Assembly (NCBI GenBank): GCA_017591395.1
Contig: WEDG01002017.1
Coordinates: forward strand, 62,001 to 126,000
Source: Schistocephalus solidus
Taxonomy: Eukaryota; Platyhelminthes; Cestoda; Diphyllobothriidea; Diphyllobothriidae
Reading direction: 5' to 3'
DNA: 64,000 bases
Shown here piece after piece: positions 21,814 to 34,200 of the stretch (the stretch's first letter is position 1; each line of letters opens with the position of its first letter). Below the pieces are notes generated by a model that worked only from the letters and a program-made list of their open reading frames with translations, had not been told where the DNA came from and ran no database searches. The translations under genes were made by a program, and so were the position numbers.

Positions 21814-22255
21814 CTTCGAACATGCCCGCGCTGTCAACGCACCTTCCGTGCGCGAATCGGCCTGATCGGACATCTTCGGAGGCAATGCACCAACAATTTC
21901 AACTTCTGCCAAACCTCCTTCGGACTCCCCTAACCTCACCCCTGGCATCAATTCCATTATTCCCACCAGCATAGAGACCACATCCAAATACTCATCACCT
22001 GCTACCCCCAACCGGCGCCATCACCACCATCAGCGATGAGGGATCTCTCCTAAACTGTTCTCATTGCGACCGCGCATTCACCTCACGCATCGGCTTGGTC
22101 GGTCACTTGAGAATCCATTGTACAGAGACTGATGAATCAGTGCCTGGAGCACCAACACACAGCAAAGATGGCCGCCTCCACCGCCCTCGTGCATTTAATC
22201 ATCGCATGGGCCTATTAGGACACACGCGCCTCCACGAAAACCTGCGGTAAACCAC
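21814..22255 (+). pseudogene. Zinc-finger tail 1 of LINE copy B
   Basis: Begins with a CCHC-type unit CPRCQRTFRARIGLIGHLRR followed by QC (C-X2-C-X12-H-X4-C), then NNFNFCQTSFGLP, and C2H2 units near 22050-22110 ([19 protein letters not shown]) and 22190-22250 (ending LLGHTRLHENLR and stop). The unit pattern equals that of copies A and E. Confidence 0.75.
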
Positions 22256-22344
22256 GGAGGCTAAGCCATATCAGCGCACACTTCGTACACCAATACATAG
22301 ACAACACCCTCACCATCATTTCACAAGCGCCTCGGAACAACACC

Positions 22345-22806
22345 GCAAATGTTCAAGTCCTCCCAACATACCCGCACTGGCAACGCACCTTCTGCGCGCG
22401 AATCCACCTGGTCGGACACGTTCGGACGCAATGCAGCAACAACCAACAACTCCAACTTCTGCCAAACATCCTTCGGGACACCCACGGTCACCCCTGGCAC
22501 CGATTCCCCTACTCCCAACAGCATATCGAATAAATCCCAATACTTATTACCTGATACCTCCACCAGCACCCCCGTCACCCCCACCAGCAGCGATGGGGGC
22601 TCGGTCCTAAACTGTCCTCATTGTGACCGCACATTCATCTCACGCATTGGCCTTGTCGGTCACTTGCGATTCCACCGCACAAAGACTGAGGAACCAGTGC
22701 CAGGAGCAACAACCAACAACAGAGATCTCCGCATCCACTGCCCTCGCGCATTCATGAACCGCATGGGCCAATTCATTTACATGCGTATCCATGACAGCGC
22801 GAGTCG
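22345..22806 (+). pseudogene. Zinc-finger tail 2, a duplicated C-terminal array
   Basis: A second copy of the same array follows within 90 bp. It has an NNSNFCQTSFGTP-type linker, then [20 protein letters not shown] followed by H, an HRTKTEEPVPGA linker and HCPRAFMNRMGQFIYMRIH. It is open over 187 codons (22349-22912), the longest open finger region in the window. It may be the 3' part of another 5'-truncated copy inserted tail to tail. Confidence 0.75.
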
Positions 22807-22870
22807 CCGTCTTGGACCACCCTTCCGTGGAGCATACGGTGAACATCGTCGGACTACGACGGTCAAACGG

Positions 22871-24925
22871 ACGTCAGGTGAGTCCAAATGGAGACAGGCC
22901 AGCGGAACATGACCCAGATTAAGAATGTGCACTGCACCGTAGATGTGCTATTCCATGAAATGTTAAACGAAATGCTCAAATGTGTTTTTTGACTAAAAAA
23001 ATAACTTCAGTAGGATTGACAGATTAATCATCGGGCTGCATAAACGCAGGATAGTGCAGTGATTTCAGGATGTCGGCTTTTAAAGAAGGTTATTTCCAAA
23101 AAAACTGCTATCTAAAAAAGGACTGCTTAAGTACTAGGATTTTTTTCTAATGGAAACGATGCCCTTGTAAACTTTAAATGTGCTTTCCAGAAAAAAAATA
23201 AACAAAGATCTCTTAAATTACCTGGTAGCAAATTGCGCCTTCCTCAAATTTTACTCGTGAAGGGAGGGTATTTTTCCTTTTTAAAAACCCTGTAAATTTC
23301 CGAATAGCATTTTGAACCCGTTACACTTGCATTCAGGGTTGTATTCCTACATGCTTCATGCATAAAATCTAAAGAAAACCACAGGTTTATCCATGCTATT
23401 AGGAAGACGTCACACAAGGCTCATAGGATTTTCAAATGGAAGTGAACTGCATTGTAAACCTTATAAGTAACACTAATAAAATGGACATATAACAAGCTTT
23501 AGGAGTGGATATGTTAAAGTCAAAAGTATCTTTGCTTCAAGTATAAAATTAAAAGACGTAATTTTATACCAAATGAGTAAAAGAGAATATTCAGCGCATT
23601 TTTTTTCTATAAAACACATTTGCATTTATAAGGGCATTGCAAATCAACAGGAAGTCATACTACATAAGCAGTCATTTTTATCGAGTGGAAAAATGCACGG
23701 AATCGTGGCATGACTGAAATATCCTGCGATTATGCTGCAAACTTATAAATATGGTAATCTTGCATATGCAGTCGTTTCAAAGCGAAAATACAGTGTAGAA
23801 TTTAGATTAACATTTCATGAGATAGCACATCTCCTGTGATGCCATCACCAGAGGAAATGACCAATTTCGGTGCATGCTTCTTTACTAGATCAGCAACTAT
23901 CACTATGACTCCCCCTCTACGTGATTGGCACGTCACCGTGCTGACAGCACGGCAAAAGAAACTGACTTTGGACAACTAAAATGAGGTCTGCCTCGCCAGC
24001 TCTACCTAATTCCTCCCACACCCCGGTGAGATATAGGGGAGCACAGAGTCCTACGGACAACAAGCCTGAGAAGAGCACGTTGACAGGATAAAAGGTGAAG
24101 AGGTAGAAAATGTTACTTCTTCGGACGTGAGCATTCCATTTTTACGTCGGGGGGGGGGGGGTGGGGTGTTGGAAATAACACTCCGGTACAGGAGGCGGGG
24201 GGAAGGTGAGAAACACGATGGAAATGCGGTCAAGATGAAAGGAGCTAGCAGCGAGATCACTTCCGCGAAGTGAACGGCAGCCGAGACCGAAAGTTTTGGC
24301 GTGTTCAGTAAGGAGAAGCCCGCTGCCAGGACCGTTAATCTACACATGAAGACACACTGGGGGGGGGGGGGGGGGGACTGGGAGGAGAGAAGGGTCGGGG
24401 AGGGAGTGGGGATGCGTAAGGTAGTGGAACACCCACGGTAGGCGCGAAAAAGACCCGAGTCAAAGCGCTGACAGAGGCGGATTGAAAACAGATCAGGTCC
24501 TAGCAACGGAAAGACAAAAATAAAACATGAAAGCGGGCGCTGATTTAAAAGCGAAGACAGGCAGTCCAAAAGTGTGGTGCTCTCAATGCATTATGAAAAA
24601 GTAACGAGGGTGATTTATGAACAGGATTTGAAGGTGGAGGAGGAGGATAGAGGAGATTCCCATGATTTGCACAAATTGTCAAAGAACAATAAATCATCAA
24701 AATACAACGTTGCGCCAATTTTGACAGGGTTCACATGAACAATGTCATTAGCGGGAACACGTGTCGGTTATACGTACATGTATGCATACATATCTTTTCT
24801 TTCTATATGTATTGCCGTTGTCTTTGAAGGAAGAGAGAAGACGGGCAAATTGAACGCGTTAGCAGTATATACATGGGGGTAAAGAGGTGCAAGGTGGGAG
24901 GAGGGGGTCGTCTACCATGTGGGTT
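22871..24925. other. Downstream region of the CLK gene; AT-rich repeat and G tracts, no gene
   Basis: Holds the AT-rich repeat at 22970-23830. Poly-G runs lie at 24149-24161 and 24358-24376. The 172-codon minus-strand frame at 24051-24569 spans these G runs and has no domain. The CLK 3' UTR should lie just below 24926. Confidence 0.5.
22970..23830 (+). repeat. AT-rich dispersed repeat (copy 2)
   Basis: Shares AAAAGACGTAATTTTATACC, GAGAATATT, TCTATAAAACACATTTG, AAGGGCATTGCAAATCAA and a block near CATACTACATAAGCAGTCAT with copies at 33540-34240, 44640-44900 and 52790-53165, always in the same order and all on the plus strand. No ORF is shared. Confidence 0.65.
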
Positions 24926-25225
24926 CTATCGGACGTCTGACTGTTTACGCCTTGCATTACCACCGCCATCAGAGGAGGAATTGGACGTGGTGGAATTGCC
25001 TGAAGAGCCATCGAGAGGTTGCTGGGGAACAGAAAGCCCATCGACGTTGTGGTGGGAACTAGGACGAAAGCGGTAGGGTAACCGTTGATGAACAGGTATT
25101 CGCAAGAAGAAGGGATGAGTCATTGCTGCGGCAAGTGGTATACGATCAGCAGGATCATATTCCAGCATCTTGGAAATTAGGTCGAACATATCCAGTGTGT
25201 CTTGGCTCTCCTCCTTACAGTACCG
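24926..25225 (-). CDS. CLK: CLK exon 9: C-lobe end and C-terminal tail
   Basis: After the acceptor TTCTAG (AG at 25227-25226), 99 codons and a stop encode [40 protein letters not shown] and a tail rich in Ser, Asn and Gly. The YDPADRI..A..HPFF pattern is the standard end of a CLK catalytic domain. The tail of about 55 residues after HPFF is longer than in human CLKs and of low complexity. The stop is TAG at 24928-24926. I saw no clear AATAAA on the minus strand just downstream. Confidence 0.93.
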   Translation of the reverse strand, partial: RYCKEESQDTLDMFDLISKMLEYDPADRIPLAAAMTHPFFLRIPVHQRLPYRFRPSSHHNVDGLSVPQQPLDGSSGNSTTSNSSSDGGGNARRKQSDVR

Positions 25226-28200
25226 CTAGAAGGCATTGCGCAAAAAGAGGCCGACGTTAGTATACACATTTTGACAAATATATTACAATACAACTACACC
25301 TACTAATAAAACATCAGTAGGCGATGTAATATAGTCATACCCGAAGGCGTTTGCATGCAGAAATGGCTTCCTTCGACTTGACAGGCCAAACTACGGAGCC
25401 AGATGATTCCGAAAAGTAGTTCGAGCGTCTGACATGCATAGGAAGAAAAAAGAGCAAAGCATGCAGTTGTGGCACAAAAAAGCATCAAATACGAGGAGAT
25501 CAAATCAGTGAGGGGGGCGGGAGTGTCGAGCGACAGGCCGACAGACGACTCATGCTATTGCACAGCAGGCGCGCCTCGCACTCACAAGAAGTGGACGGCA
25601 GTTCTCGCGAACATAACGGCCTCTTGGCTATAAAAGTCCCAGTCCAACCGTCCGTGGTAGAAAAACCCAGTGCTGCATCGAAATACGGGGTTTGACATAA
25701 GTAAAGGAAGGGAATGGAGGTGAAAATCAACTTTTGCAAGCCAAACGCAATCAACACGTGCATATCGGTTTTCTAGTACCGCCTGCCTAGATAAGTAAAC
25801 ACAGGGTCAATGACTACAAAGGGTGAGGCGACAGGAAACGCACCGCATCTTTAATTTTTCCAAAAAGGGTATGTTACTAACACTCGAAGAGACACGGGAC
25901 TCACAGACTGAGCTATAACGTTAGGAACTTAAAGCTCGCGAAAGCAGTGAGGCATCTTATGTTTGAGAACCATTCGCAGATTCATTCCCACTGCCGGAAG
26001 AATTGTAAGCAATCATGTTTCCTTGCTCAATGGCACCACCAGCTTAGGAAAAAAAAACATAACTTCTATTGTCTGTCTTGCCAATTAGATTCCAAGATCG
26101 GTGAATAATGCTGCCAAGTGGGAGCAATCTAATGCCTCAACCATGAGAGCGACTGGCTGAACAACAACATCGACCCGGATTGGTAATTTGAGCCCTTGAG
26201 ATCAGGGTTTAGGGCTATCAGTATTTCCTCGTCTTGGCGAGCAATATCTCTCAAATGGGTGTAAACAAAAGGGGGCAAGAAGTGGGGGAGAAGGGGGGGG
26301 GGAGGGAGAAGAGCAACGTACCGAGACTTTCGTGTCATACGGTAGGGGATGTGCCCTAAAGTTCGTTCCATCATTGCAAGGTGTTCCCGGTTATCGTGAG
26401 TCTGAAAAAAAGAGGCAAAAGGACCATAATTGAGGCTGACTCGAAGCATGCAACATGCTGAACACAACCAAAAAGACAAGATAAGCATACTTGAAAGGGC
26501 AAAACGACCGAAGGTAGAATCGGTAAGCCCGGCTGTTATTTAGATGTCGACCATCATATGTCATCAGGAAATCAGAAAAAGCCTCTACGGCGGGCATTTG
26601 AATTCGAGCCACCATTTTTGTTTGCTCTCCATTCACGAGGAAATTTTCGGAAATTGTATAATCCTCTAACTATTTTTCTTTGATATCCTGATCTTTTTTT
26701 TTCACTGACTTTTTTGTCCAAACTATGGATATGAGGTCAGCTCTACAGTACGCTAGCAACTTCGTGAATGCGCGTAAACTGAAAAATTTACCGAATAATT
26801 CCCACGATGCCAGCTGTTGCACCTTTCGGATTTGTGATCCTCCTGTGCTCACTTCATCACAATTTTATCAACAAAGGCCTTCGCAACGGAAAAAATACCG
26901 CTGCGGTTGGCAAATCGCCTTGAAGCGTCAACCGAAAGAAAAACTGTCAATTCCAGGCTTCCTGTCGACTAATTGTCGTTCGATATTATATAAAACTCAC
27001 GATACGGAGCTACTTTGTTCAAAAAAGAACAAAGAGACTGAAGTGATTTGTCTTCAAGAGACATGGTTCAATAGTAACATTGACGCACAACTAATTAGCC
27101 CCCCGTTTTTCTGCTCCTTTCGACCTGATCGTCATCTTCCTAATCTTGATCCTCCAGCAGAGGCGGTGGGTGGCTATTCAGGTCAACAAGGATTGGTGTA
27201 TTAACTGTAAGTCCTTATTTTCTTACTCTGATGATTTGATAGACGTTATCGCTCTCATATGTAACTCCTAATTGTTAAATACATTTAAAGGCATTATATT
27301 TGTTAATAGTTCTATTCCCCCCTCTATCTGTGAAGGTGACCTAACCCGTTTGTTTAACTTTATTTCACAAGAACTTGTTTTATTGTCCTGCGAGCATCTT
27401 ACTCACTCAGGTGGCGACGTTAATCGTGTGAATCTACGTCCGTTTACACTGTATGGCTTTGATGATCTTGTTTCCAGCAATACTCGTGCTGATGCCCCTC
27501 TTGATCGCGGTTTGACCAACCCAACCCAAGTTTTTCCTTGTTAAGAAAAAACCTCTAATGTCAGGTTCCGAGCATTCTGTACTATTAGGCCTTCCAAAGA
27601 TTTATTCCGCTTCTATGCGTGTGTTGCTAATCAAACCCGAAAGGATAATTAAGGTTCGTGACATGTCCCCACAAAACGTTTGCCTTCTCCAGACATGTAT
27701 ATCGTAAGCTATCCCCTCCTTCCTCAGCCAATGCAAGGTCGAGTCATGCCGCTGTCAACATTTTTAAAAGAAATTTTAAATATTCGTTGTCCTCTTGATA
27801 CCGTTATGGTCCAACCTGACAGAATTTCTTCTCTCTATGTAAAATTTTTAAGACGTGAAAAAGAACTACTCTACAAGTTAAGCCTCCGTGGCAGTCTAAA
27901 CGACGTTAACGTCTTAATAAAAAGCGAGATTTCCAGACTAAATAATTTGTTTGTTAGTCAGCTGTTTGCCCCTCCGTCCACACTTTCTTTTCCGCTTTCC
28001 TCTGCTGAACTCTGGAGTAATCTTAGGCGTCCCACTGGGCAATGTAGTAAACTGGCACATGTTGATGCTGATGTAGACTCTTTAAATGAACATTTTATCC
28101 ATACTTCCACTGACTCCAATCCCCCCTCAAACAACCCTTCACATCTACTAAGCATTTTTCTCCCGTGGCAGTAGCAACAAAGGAGAAAAACCTGAAAAAG

Positions 28201-31200
28201 GTCCGTGGTTCAAATGCTGCTGGGCTGGATGATGTCTCACCATTTATTCTTAAATATTGCTGCTCTCAGATTGTCCCTATTTTAACACACCTTATTAACA
28301 TGTCCTTTATGGGAGTCTACGATGGAGTCTACAATCCCAGTAAGAATCACCCCTATCCCTAAAAATCCTCCAATTTCGGTCCTGAGTCTTTCCATCCAAT
28401 CGCCTGCTCTCTCGTTTTACTGAAGCTTGCTGAGCGAGTCGCCCTCGAGATAATAAAGCCATTGTCCTCCAATTTCTCCGACCCATTAAAATTTGCCTAT
28501 AAGGCCCTAGACGACGTTGTCCTTGTGGTACTTGTGGCTCTAAGGAATTTAGGTAAGAACTGCCGTGTGTACGCATGTGCATTTCTTGACTACTCCTCTG
28601 CCTTCAACACCATCCCACGCCATCTCCTCCTTAATAAAACATCCACGTGTGGCTCTCCCGGCTGAGTTGTCTCTTGGCTCGAAGACTATTTTACTTTCCG
28701 AACTCAATTCGTACAATCCGGCAGGCGGAAATCTACTGTCCTTCCAAAAAACTGCGGTGTTCTTCAAGGTGCTATCCTATCCCCTCACCACTTCTTTCTG
28801 CATACTGACGATTGGAAATCACCAAACGACTGTCTGTATATAAAATATGCCGACGATATGGTTGTTGGTCATCCTTTTAAAAAGCAGACACATCTCAAGT
28901 CTCTGCAGGATGGCCTACACCATGTTTCAGCATGGTCATCAGATAATGGTCTTCAAATCAACCATGAGAAATCTGTCCAATGTGCTTTTCACTTGCGACC
29001 TTCCCAAAGAAGTATCCTCTTTCCGGTACCTTGGCGTTACTCTGACATCCCATCTTTCATTCTACCTACCTATCTATGCCCTTTTTACTAATATTCGTAA
29101 ACGTCTACATTATATTCGTCGTTTACGTTCCTATCACACACCTCAAGCCCTTATCCGGCGATTTATAGAGGCATGTATTCTTCCCCTCATCGTTTATTGT
29201 TCTCCAGGGTACGTCGAGTGAAGTAGTGTGAGACTAAATATTTCCACCTAATGTAAAATGTATATGTAGTTGTTAAAGGCTAGAAATACACAAATTTGTC
29301 AACGATTTTGATAAAAAAATATAGCAAGAAACAAAGGAAGCCGTTCTAATTTGAGAACGAGCAATGCTGTTTTGCTCCCGTGATTTTTCCAGCTTTGCTT
29401 AAAAAGGATTTTTTGATTTTGAAACGTATCCTTCGAATGCTTCCTTCTGCTGCCTCGATAATTATTTACGTCCGAACGAGATCCCGACTTGAAGACAGGA
29501 AAAATAATGGATGTCTTCTATGAGTCCGGAAAGAATCCGTTTAAAAGATAAACTGAGAATATATGGCTAAGCACTCGGGGGGAAGCTCGGCACTCTCTTG
29601 ATAACTGAGTTTGGAATACCATCTATCCCCAAAGAATGCGAAATTTGTAGACAAATTATTTGCTTACGAATTACTTCTAAGGAGAAATGAATGGTGCTGA
29701 TAAAATTTAATGACAATGGCTGAAACGTCGGAACCGGTTGAGATTCCATCGTAAGATTATTTGCAAAGAAAGCACTTCATAATTCTGCCTTGTTAGAGTC
29801 TTCGATAACGAAGTTCATTTAGTAATGGTGGAATTTAATATCCTAGTTTGGAGGAGGATCGACGACGGAACAGTTGAGCAACAGATTTTTCAGAGTTTGG
29901 CTCGCTGAGTGCGCAAGATTCCTTCTGTCTGTGACGTGCAAGACGAATCTCAGAGGCTAATTTAAAAATCTCTGTGCTCCTTAGATGCATAGATAACAAA
30001 CTTGTAGATAAGCTAATATCTGCGAGGTCAAAAGCATGATAGATATGAACGGCGCTATCCTTTGGAGAAGAGGCAAGCGTAAAGCAACAGAAGAGGTTAG
30101 CAATGTCATTTGTGAAAATCAGGTCTAAAATACACTTGTCTCCCGTGGATAAAAGTTTGAAATCCAGTCAACTTCAGGAAAAGTAAAACCTCCAGCGATT
30201 ATTCTAATGTTAAAATATGACTCCAAGACCAATTCAAAAATGTTTTGCATCATCACGGATGATTAATTAGGCGGGTTGTAAATGCATCCGTGAACCGCCT
30301 TTGGTCGGGGCGACAGGATAATGGACGTGAAGCAGTAATCACCAGAGAATGACGTGTCGTCTAGATCGAACGGAAAGTGTTTGAATGAAGCTTAAGTATA
30401 GAGAAGACAACCACCACCACGCTTACTAATGTGGTCTTGACGGTAGAGATCATACTGGTCTGGGACAAGCAAGGAGTCGGAAATTAAGGTATAGGTCCAT
30501 GATTCAATTACACATAAAACATCGGCAATTAACTCGAAAGCAATGTTTCTGAGTTGGGCCATCTTGTTTGTAACCGACCTAGCATTAAGTAATATGGCAT
30601 CTAGGGTAGTTCGCGCATCCAAACTAGGGTTATCCTTATTTATAAAAAAATTGGAGGTGGGTAATTAAGTGGGAAGTTATTGTGGATAAGAGGGTAACTG
30701 CCAACTGCGCCACAACTATTGGTATAAGGAACGTCAGTAACAAAAGACTGAGAGGGATATCTAAAAGGTGTAGGAATACGACGTTCCGGTATCGAACCAC
30801 CATAGGGGTTAAGACCAGGATATGCCTGTTGGTAGTTAAAACGGAATGGGGGAAATTAAATGGAATATAGAGGCTGATAGGAGAGGCCAAGCAGCTATAA
30901 GAATTAAGTGCTGGGCAGTCGGGTCTTGTATATCGGTTAACGTGGTTAAGGTTATTTGCCTGTTGGAGACGCTTGGCTACTTTTGGAGAAGGCATTATGC
31001 GATTAGTTAGAACTGCGCTTCCTTGCTTTTTGGTTTGGGTTGGATTTACATCCTTCGGACGACCTACCTTAGGTGATATAATTGGGAATATAAGATGACC
31101 CGTGAGGTTATGAGACGAGCTAGTTTGGGGAGGGTTAAAAAAAACTTGTCTTTAAATTGAGATGATAGCGGATTTTGTATTTGAAGTACGCTTTTTATGC

Positions 31201-34200
31201 GAAGTGGCTCGGAAAATTTCACGGCGAGGTCGGGAGAAGGGCGTTCAAATGGGGAAGCGGTCGGGTTATGTGCTTTAGACGGGTTAGACGGTATAAGTGC
31301 TTTTAGACGGGGTTGAAGATATTACAGGTGGGCTAAAAAGCACCGGACATTTCATTAATTGACCATGGGGGAAACGAAGTAGAAGGTGGAGTGGAGGGGC
31401 TGACTGCACTGGACATCTGAGAAGATGAATTAACCGGTGCATTAAGGTTAGTGGAAATACGACCAGACTTGTGAATATAAGGTTGAGAGTTTGATAATAA
31501 ATTTGACAGAAAAGACTCATTTCTTCGCTCCATTGGTGTAAGATCTCGATAAAGGAAACATTTTGTCATTTTCAAATAGCGAGAAGTGTGACCTGGTTGA
31601 GCAAAGATTGAGTCCACCTCAAATGTTGAAAACAATTTTACTAAGACAGGAGGATTCTTGCTTCGCAAAGAAAGGCGTTTTGCTTCCACTATTTTGTATT
31701 TGAAACCACTCGAATACAAAAAATCATAGCAACGTCAACTGGGCGTCTGTCTATGGGAGCAAATTAGGAGAAAAATATGATAACGTTTCTCTCTGTCAAA
31801 AGTCTAGCTGGCGACCAAGTGAACCAGCGAGCTGAGACGTCTGCAATCCTGAGAGGGAACATCACATGTGTTACAATCGAACAGGTTACCGAGTATAGAT
31901 AAAATAAATCCAAACTTCCTCAGGAAGTCGTTGCAGTTCTGTAAAGCTGACAGCTCTAGCTGTTTAGCTTTGACTTTGGGTTGAATATTTGAGTCAATGT
32001 TGAGACTACTAGGTGTAATCAAGCAACGCTTGGGTCCCAAGGCAGGTAACTTACGATAAGCTGAGGTTTTTGGTTTCATCTTTCGTCGAAAATATGAGTG
32101 CAATCTACGCAGGATATGCAGGATAAAAAATTATGCTGATATTGATTTCAAACTGGTTGATTTGGTGATTGATAGTTTATAAAATTTCAACTTAAATTCT
32201 ATTTTCACTCCTTATAAGTCAACTTTTGTACGCGGGTTTTAAAAGACGGTAAGTGAGGCTACGTCAAGTGAAGCAGCGTGAGACCAAATTTTTTCACCTA
32301 TTGTAAAATTTAAATGTAGTTGTTTAAAGGCTAGAAATACAAAAATTTATCAACGATTTTGATAAAAAATATAGCAAGAAACAAAGAAATCCGTTCTAAG
32401 TTGAGAACGAGAAATGTTGTTGTTCTCCCGTGATTTTTCCAGCTTTGCTTAAAAAGGATTTGTTGATTTTAAAACGTATTCTCCGAATGCTCTATTCGGC
32501 TGCCAGTGTTGTTGTTACACTTTTTTAGTGGATTTGCTAAAAAAACTGCACTTCACAACAGTCGAGCAATTTGCTGGGCGAATTCCTGATGATGTTACCC
32601 ATGCCCTCCACTCTGAGCGGATTGCCGTGAAGTCCTCCCATCCGACGCGCTGAGGCTTTCGTCATATAGCTTGCAGTACATCGGCATATCAGCTCTCTGT
32701 TATGCCATTTCTAGCACGCTACCTTACGTGTGAAGAGACCAAAATTAAGAAGCTGAGATTGGAACTGTCTCCCCCATTAGATGTCCATGTTTGACTTGTT
32801 GATTCTTGCATCATATGTTAACTTATCCTATTATCCCAGTGAATGGAGCCAGTTATGCTGAAAATTTTGAAAGAGCGTATTCCTCTCACTCTCCGACAAT
32901 TTTTTTTAAAAGCGTAGTCTGTGTTGGGTATGCCAACCTTACTAAACAACATTTAGTCGACCGCAGTGGAAGGTATGGGCGCGCACGCGCTCCAGTTGCG
33001 TTCTGCGGTTACAGTGCTTCCTTAGAACCCGATTGGTCCATATCAGCGGACAGTTGCCCAACACTTCGAGTCCATTATACTCTCATCATATTGGAGGTAA
33101 TATAAACCAACCGTGATGGTGATTGGGGACAGGAGTGTAGTACGCATACGGTGCGTCATAACGGTTTGCAAGGTGTTTACATGTACAGCGAAAGCAGAAC
33201 TTACCTGAAACAGCGTGTACCCGGTGTAGAGTTCAAAAATTATGCAGCCGATTGACCAAACGTCACAGGGTTGCGACCAGCCCAACTCTAAGAGGGAAGA
33301 AACAAGAGACAAGTCAAACCGGTAGTCAGTCCGGCGCCGAACTAGCTTCTGATGTTACCCGCCCAATAACTGCATAGGAGGGCGAGTCAAACAATCAAAA
33401 ACGTGCCCTAGCCAACACACGGGCAGGTTACAATAAGCGACTTAGCACCGCAACTCTGACTTTTGATTTCACTTGGTAGAAAATTGAGCCGCCTTCAAAC
33501 TTTGCACCTGAAGAAAGTGTAACGTTCGGTTTAAAAAAATTTCTGAAGTGCTGAAAAAATTTTGAACACCACCGGTCCTTAAATTTGCATTCAGGGTTTC
33601 AAAAACTACATGCCGCTTTAAATTCTGTGTAAGGAAAAGCACGAAGTCATCTACGCTATGAAAAAGAGCTCACACGTTTTCCATAATGATTTGCAACTGA
33701 TGCAGATCAAGTTGTATACATTACAGAAACATTAATAACTTGACGGATAAGACGTCTTATTAATGAACATTTCACGGTCTTGAAAGTTAACCCTTCTTCA
33801 AGTATAAATTTGAAGAAGACGTAATTTACTACGAAGTGAGTATAAGAAAGAATATTTTTAGTGCACATTTTCCATAAAATATATTTGAATGTCAAATGGG
33901 AGCAAAAATCAGTGATAAAAATGCATACTACTTAAGTAGCCAATTCTTACAGAATTTACATTTTCAGGCGGTCAGATAGAAGCTCGTTTAAAAGACGGCA
34001 TCCTACTGTAAATGGAATATCTTGGGATAAGACTGCAAGATAGTCGATCTGCTAAAGTACTTTGTTCAAATTACAATCATATTTCAGAATTTCGGTCGAT
34101 ATTTAATGAGATATGGAATCTACTGTAACTACCTAAGTAGTAGTCCATTTTACTGATTTTTGAGAGCCTTAAAAAATCCCAAAAATATTTGTTAGAAGAC

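Larger units (their letters stand above)
17830..22870 (+). mobile_element. Zinc-finger LINE, near full-length degraded copy B
   Basis: The most complete copy of the family: 5' leader (17830-18420), APE-like endonuclease (18417-19150), linker (19150-19760), RT (19760-21400), a CCHC knuckle and C2H2 fingers (21814-22255), a second finger tail (22345-22806) and the extreme 3' terminus (22815-22865). Many frameshifts and stops. A tail copy is inserted at 20773-20965. About 130 bp around IPDTEVLERT...LRWSGHL are partly duplicated (21250-21370 and 21455-21590). The element would have moved by target-primed reverse transcription. The clade is not certain; it resembles RTE-like elements in overall layout. 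It lies downstream of the CLK 3' end. Confidence 0.9.

Noticed and set aside
24051..24569. 172-codon minus-strand frame downstream of the CLK gene
   Set aside because: Spans poly-G runs, has no domain or plausible splice link, and lies after the CLK stop.
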